Source of the DNA: Nissolia schottii
Lineage: Eukaryota; Streptophyta; Magnoliopsida; Fabales; Fabaceae
Length of the DNA: 64,000 nt
Assembly (NCBI GenBank): GCA_003254905.1
Contig: QANU01006985.1
Coordinates: 1,053,442-1,117,441 of the forward strand
Direction of reading: 5' to 3'
In this document: positions 61,201 through 64,000 of the stretch, piece after piece
Layout of the letters: each line of letters begins with the position of its first letter
Numbering within the stretch: the stretch's first letter is position 1
Position numbers and translations under genes: made by a program
Notes under the pieces: model-generated
Told to the model about the DNA's origin: nothing
The model's input: the letters and a program-made list of their open reading frames with translations, nothing else
The model's database searches: none

Positions 61201-64000
61201 GTATTGCCCGTTGTACTGGAGCACAGATTGTCCCTTCAATTGATCATTTGACATCCCCAAAGCTGGGGTACTGTGAAACATTCCATGTGGACAGATTTTT
61301 TGAGGAGCATGGTAGTGCTGGGCAATGTGGGAAAAAATCAACAAAAACCCTGTTGTTCTTTGAGGGTTGCCCAAAACCTTTCGGTTGCACTGTAAGTTCT
61401 ATGACCTGAAATATTTGGGGACATGAAAACTAGTCAGTACAAACACTTTTTTATTGGATAAAGTCAGTTCATACACATTATTGCACATAGGCTTTTCTCT
61501 TTGTTTTTTGCTTTGTGTTTATTAATTTTTTTTTTTGTGTGTGTTGAAGATCTTGCTCAAGGGTGCCAATGGGGATGAGTTGAAGAAGGTGAAACATGTG
61601 GTCCAATATGGAGTCTTTGCAGCCTATCATCTGGCCCTCGAGACATGTTTTCTGGCTGATGAAGGTGCTTCACCTCTAGAGCTCCCCTTGAAATCTCCCA
61701 TAACCGTGGCATTACCTGATAAACCATCTAGTATTGAAAGATCCATTTCTACTATCCCTGGATTTTCTGTTCTCGCTGCTAGAGAGCATCAAGGAGCTGA
61801 ACCTATTAAAGATGAACCAAATCCTAATTATGGCCACAAGACAGCAAATACCCCATCTAGCTGCAGTGGTTCCATTGAAAAATCACTGGTGGATGACTCA
61901 ATTCACATGCATGAAGTCTCTGGAGATGCTACCCTACCAGCTCAGGATATGCCATCTTCCTGTTGCAATAGTGTCCTCCCAAATAATGCTTCCAAGGAGG
62001 ATGATAAGAAAAGTCCAGAGAGTTTATTTCTAGACAGCCAAGATAAGAGCAGGGATACAATGTTGAACAATGATCTTATTTCGGATTCTTTTGGCACCTT
62101 GGAGCCTTCAGGGCAAGTTGGCAATAATGCGATCAGAGGTACTGCATTGGCTGCAAATCAGGAAGGCAACCCTGACCCACTTTATGTGAAGCACGATAAT
62201 AGGTATGATGACATGTTACGCTTGAAAGAGGATTTTCCTCCCTCTTCTTCAGACCACCAGAGTATCTTAGTCTTCTTATCAACACGCTGTGTGTGGAAAG
62301 GAACTGTTTGTGAAAGGTCCCATCTTGTCCGTATTAAATACTATGGAAGTTCTGATAAGCCTTTGGGGCGATTTTTGAGAGATCAACTATTTGAACAGGT
62401 ACTAGTTCTTCCAAATTAATTTTTTTTTTGGTTAAAAACTAAATTTTATCACCAGTGGTAGCCTTATCACCTCGCTAAAATGAGATTTACTTTCCTTGTT
62501 AGAGTTACACTTGCCGCTCATGTGAGATGCCAGCAGAAGCTCATGTTCATTGTTACACTCATCGGCAAGGGAGCCTGACAATATCTGTAAAGAGATTATC
62601 AGAGTTTCCTTTACCAGGGGAACGGGAAGGTAAAATCTGGATGTGGCACAGATGCCTTAAATGTCCCCGTGTAAATGGTTTCCCTCCTGCTACACGAAGA
62701 GTAGTTATGTCTGATGCTGCTTGGGGCTTATCCTTTGGGAAATTTTTGGAGCTGAGTTTTTCAAACCATGCGGCAGCAAGCAGGGTTGCAAGTTGTGGTC
62801 ATTCTCTGCACAGAGACTGTTTAAGATTCTATGGGTATGTTTTCTCCTCCCAAATTGAATCTATGATAAAGGAGGTGCGGTGAGGAGCAAAAAGTATGCT
62901 GAACTTGATATGCATATAATGTTTGTTCTTTTGTTTAATTAGCTATCACTTCATTTAATAAGGCGGGCTTATATTCATCTGTCAACTCTTAAAACTCCAT
63001 AGAAGAATGATTGTTGACCGCACCGCTTATTGTGTACTTGTATGCTTCAAGTCAAATATCTTTTATGGTGGAACAATAAAGATTGTCAAATGATTTTTTC
63101 AGTCAGTTATTCTAAAATTTTATTTATTTTTTATACAAGAGTTTCCTTAATAAGAGAAGAAGAATACAAAGAGTATAAGAATATTAAAAATTAAGCAGAT
63201 TATGCAGATATAATTGAAAGTAAATTATTCTCACCTTGCATTTCACACTTATCACTTGAATAGCTCTTTTGAAAATTGGCTTTTTCTTCCTTTGTATTGT
63301 GAACCACATGAAGTACACATGCTCAACAAAATTGAAATTTATATCCAACTTTTGGTTGTTGTGTTGAATCATTGTTTTCTATGTGCAGTTTCGGGAAGAT
63401 GGTGGCCTGCTTTAGCTATGCTTCAATTCACCTACATTCTGTTTACCTCCCACCACCTAAACTTGAATTCAACTATGATAGTCAGGACTGGCTACAGAAA
63501 GAAGCAATTGAGGTTGATAAGCTAATCTTAGTTGAGATATTTCATACACGTCCGATTGCCTCTATATTTACGTGATTATTGATCTTGTCCTCCAGGTGCA
63601 TAACAGGGCTGAAATACTGTTTAAAGAAGTGAGCAACACATTACATCAAATTTCAGAGAAGACATCAGGTCCAGTGCTGCAGGAGGGAGGAAATAAAGTG
63701 TCAGATTTTAAGCATCTAGTCCTTGAACTTAAAGGGATGCTGCAGAAAGAGAGAGAAGAATTTGAGGTTGGTGGTTTGAGATTCAGTAAAATTCAGTCAA
63801 ATTTTTGTGTATCTATCCCTCCGCTTACTTTCAAGAATTGGTTCATTTAATTCTTGTTGATTTTCTTTGTTGGACTAAGATGATAGTTCATTAATACTTG
63901 TTTTCCCATTTATAATGGCTTAGGACTTGTTACAAAAGCTGACACATAAGGAGGTCAAAGCTGGCCAGCCTGTTGTTGATATTCTAGAGCTCAATAAATT
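58176..64000 (+). CDS. FAB1: 1-phosphatidylinositol-3-phosphate 5-kinase (FAB1/PIKfyve), N-terminal part
   Basis: FAB1 phosphorylates PI3P to PI(3,5)P2 on endosomes and controls vacuole shape and endosome maturation. Nine exons are placed: 58176-58783, 59230-59973, 60656-60809, 61047-61391, 61550-62398, 62503-62834, 63389-63512, 63596-63766 and 63924 onward, about 1134 codons to the window edge. The FYVE domain (about 33-100) has WMPD, RRHHCRICG and RVC. A Ser-rich and then acidic linker follows (DEEDDREAVLFDDEEDEG). The chaperonin-like Fab1_TCP domain (about 440-640) has KCIACGHRNESMVVKG, FDKPRFLILGGALEYQR, VLLVEKSVSRYAQEYLL and FFEGCPKPFGCTILLKGA. The conserved Cys-rich region (about 850-1020) has YTCRSCEMPAEAHVHCYTH and WHRCLKCP. 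The C-terminal lipid-kinase domain lies beyond 64000, so the gene is cut by the window, not broken. The N-terminus MGTPDKKISDLVDVVRSWIP is that of plant FAB1A/B. Confidence 0.95.

Noticed and set aside
1-64000. CRISPR arrays, bacterial operons, rRNA or organelle DNA
   Set aside because: No regular spacer arrays, no prokaryotic gene layout and no rRNA stretches; all genes have spliceosomal introns.

Overview
This is a gene-rich stretch of a eudicot plant nuclear genome; a legume or another rosid would fit, but the sequence alone does not settle the species. The evidence is AT-rich intergenic DNA, GT-AG introns, plant-only proteins (NACK-type kinesin, plant mobile domain) and plant repeats: a tRNA-derived SINE, hAT MITEs, MULEs, a CACTA end and a Ty3-like LTR piece. 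Six host genes can be followed exon by exon, and the exon lengths of the five complete ones add up to open frames.

Layout. Positions 1-6850 are repeats: a CACTA terminus ending at 626 and two SINE copies in opposite orientation, each with target-site duplications (TSDs). A proliferation-type promoter (TCP palindrome, site II boxes, MSA-like boxes) precedes a kinesin-7 of the NACK2/TETRASPORE type (7701-13988, +). Next come eIF3 subunit k (15228-17957, +) and, convergent to it, a SAC-domain phosphoinositide phosphatase (19353-26668, -). After 5 kb of intergenic DNA lies SMU2/RED (31915-36919, +). A 10.8 kb Mutator-like element (38989-49815) with a 9-bp TSD carries decayed transposase and plant-mobile-domain genes and is itself split by a 2.6 kb LTR-derived insertion. 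Then come a FYVE-SYLF protein (50587-53590, +), a possible gene-capturing MULE (55682-56812) and the N-terminal two thirds of the PI3P 5-kinase FAB1 (58176 to beyond 64000, +).

How the genes fit together. Three of the six act on or read endosomal phosphoinositides: FAB1 makes PI(3,5)P2 from PI3P, SAC2-5 type phosphatases act on PI(3,5)P2, and the FYVE-SYLF protein should bind PI3P. As I remember the Arabidopsis map, parts of this order survive there as TES-SAC3-FYVE, FAB1A next to eIF3k, and SAC2 close to FAB1B. The window therefore looks like the less broken form of an ancestral block. The intergenic space was later filled by transposons, mostly outside the exons.
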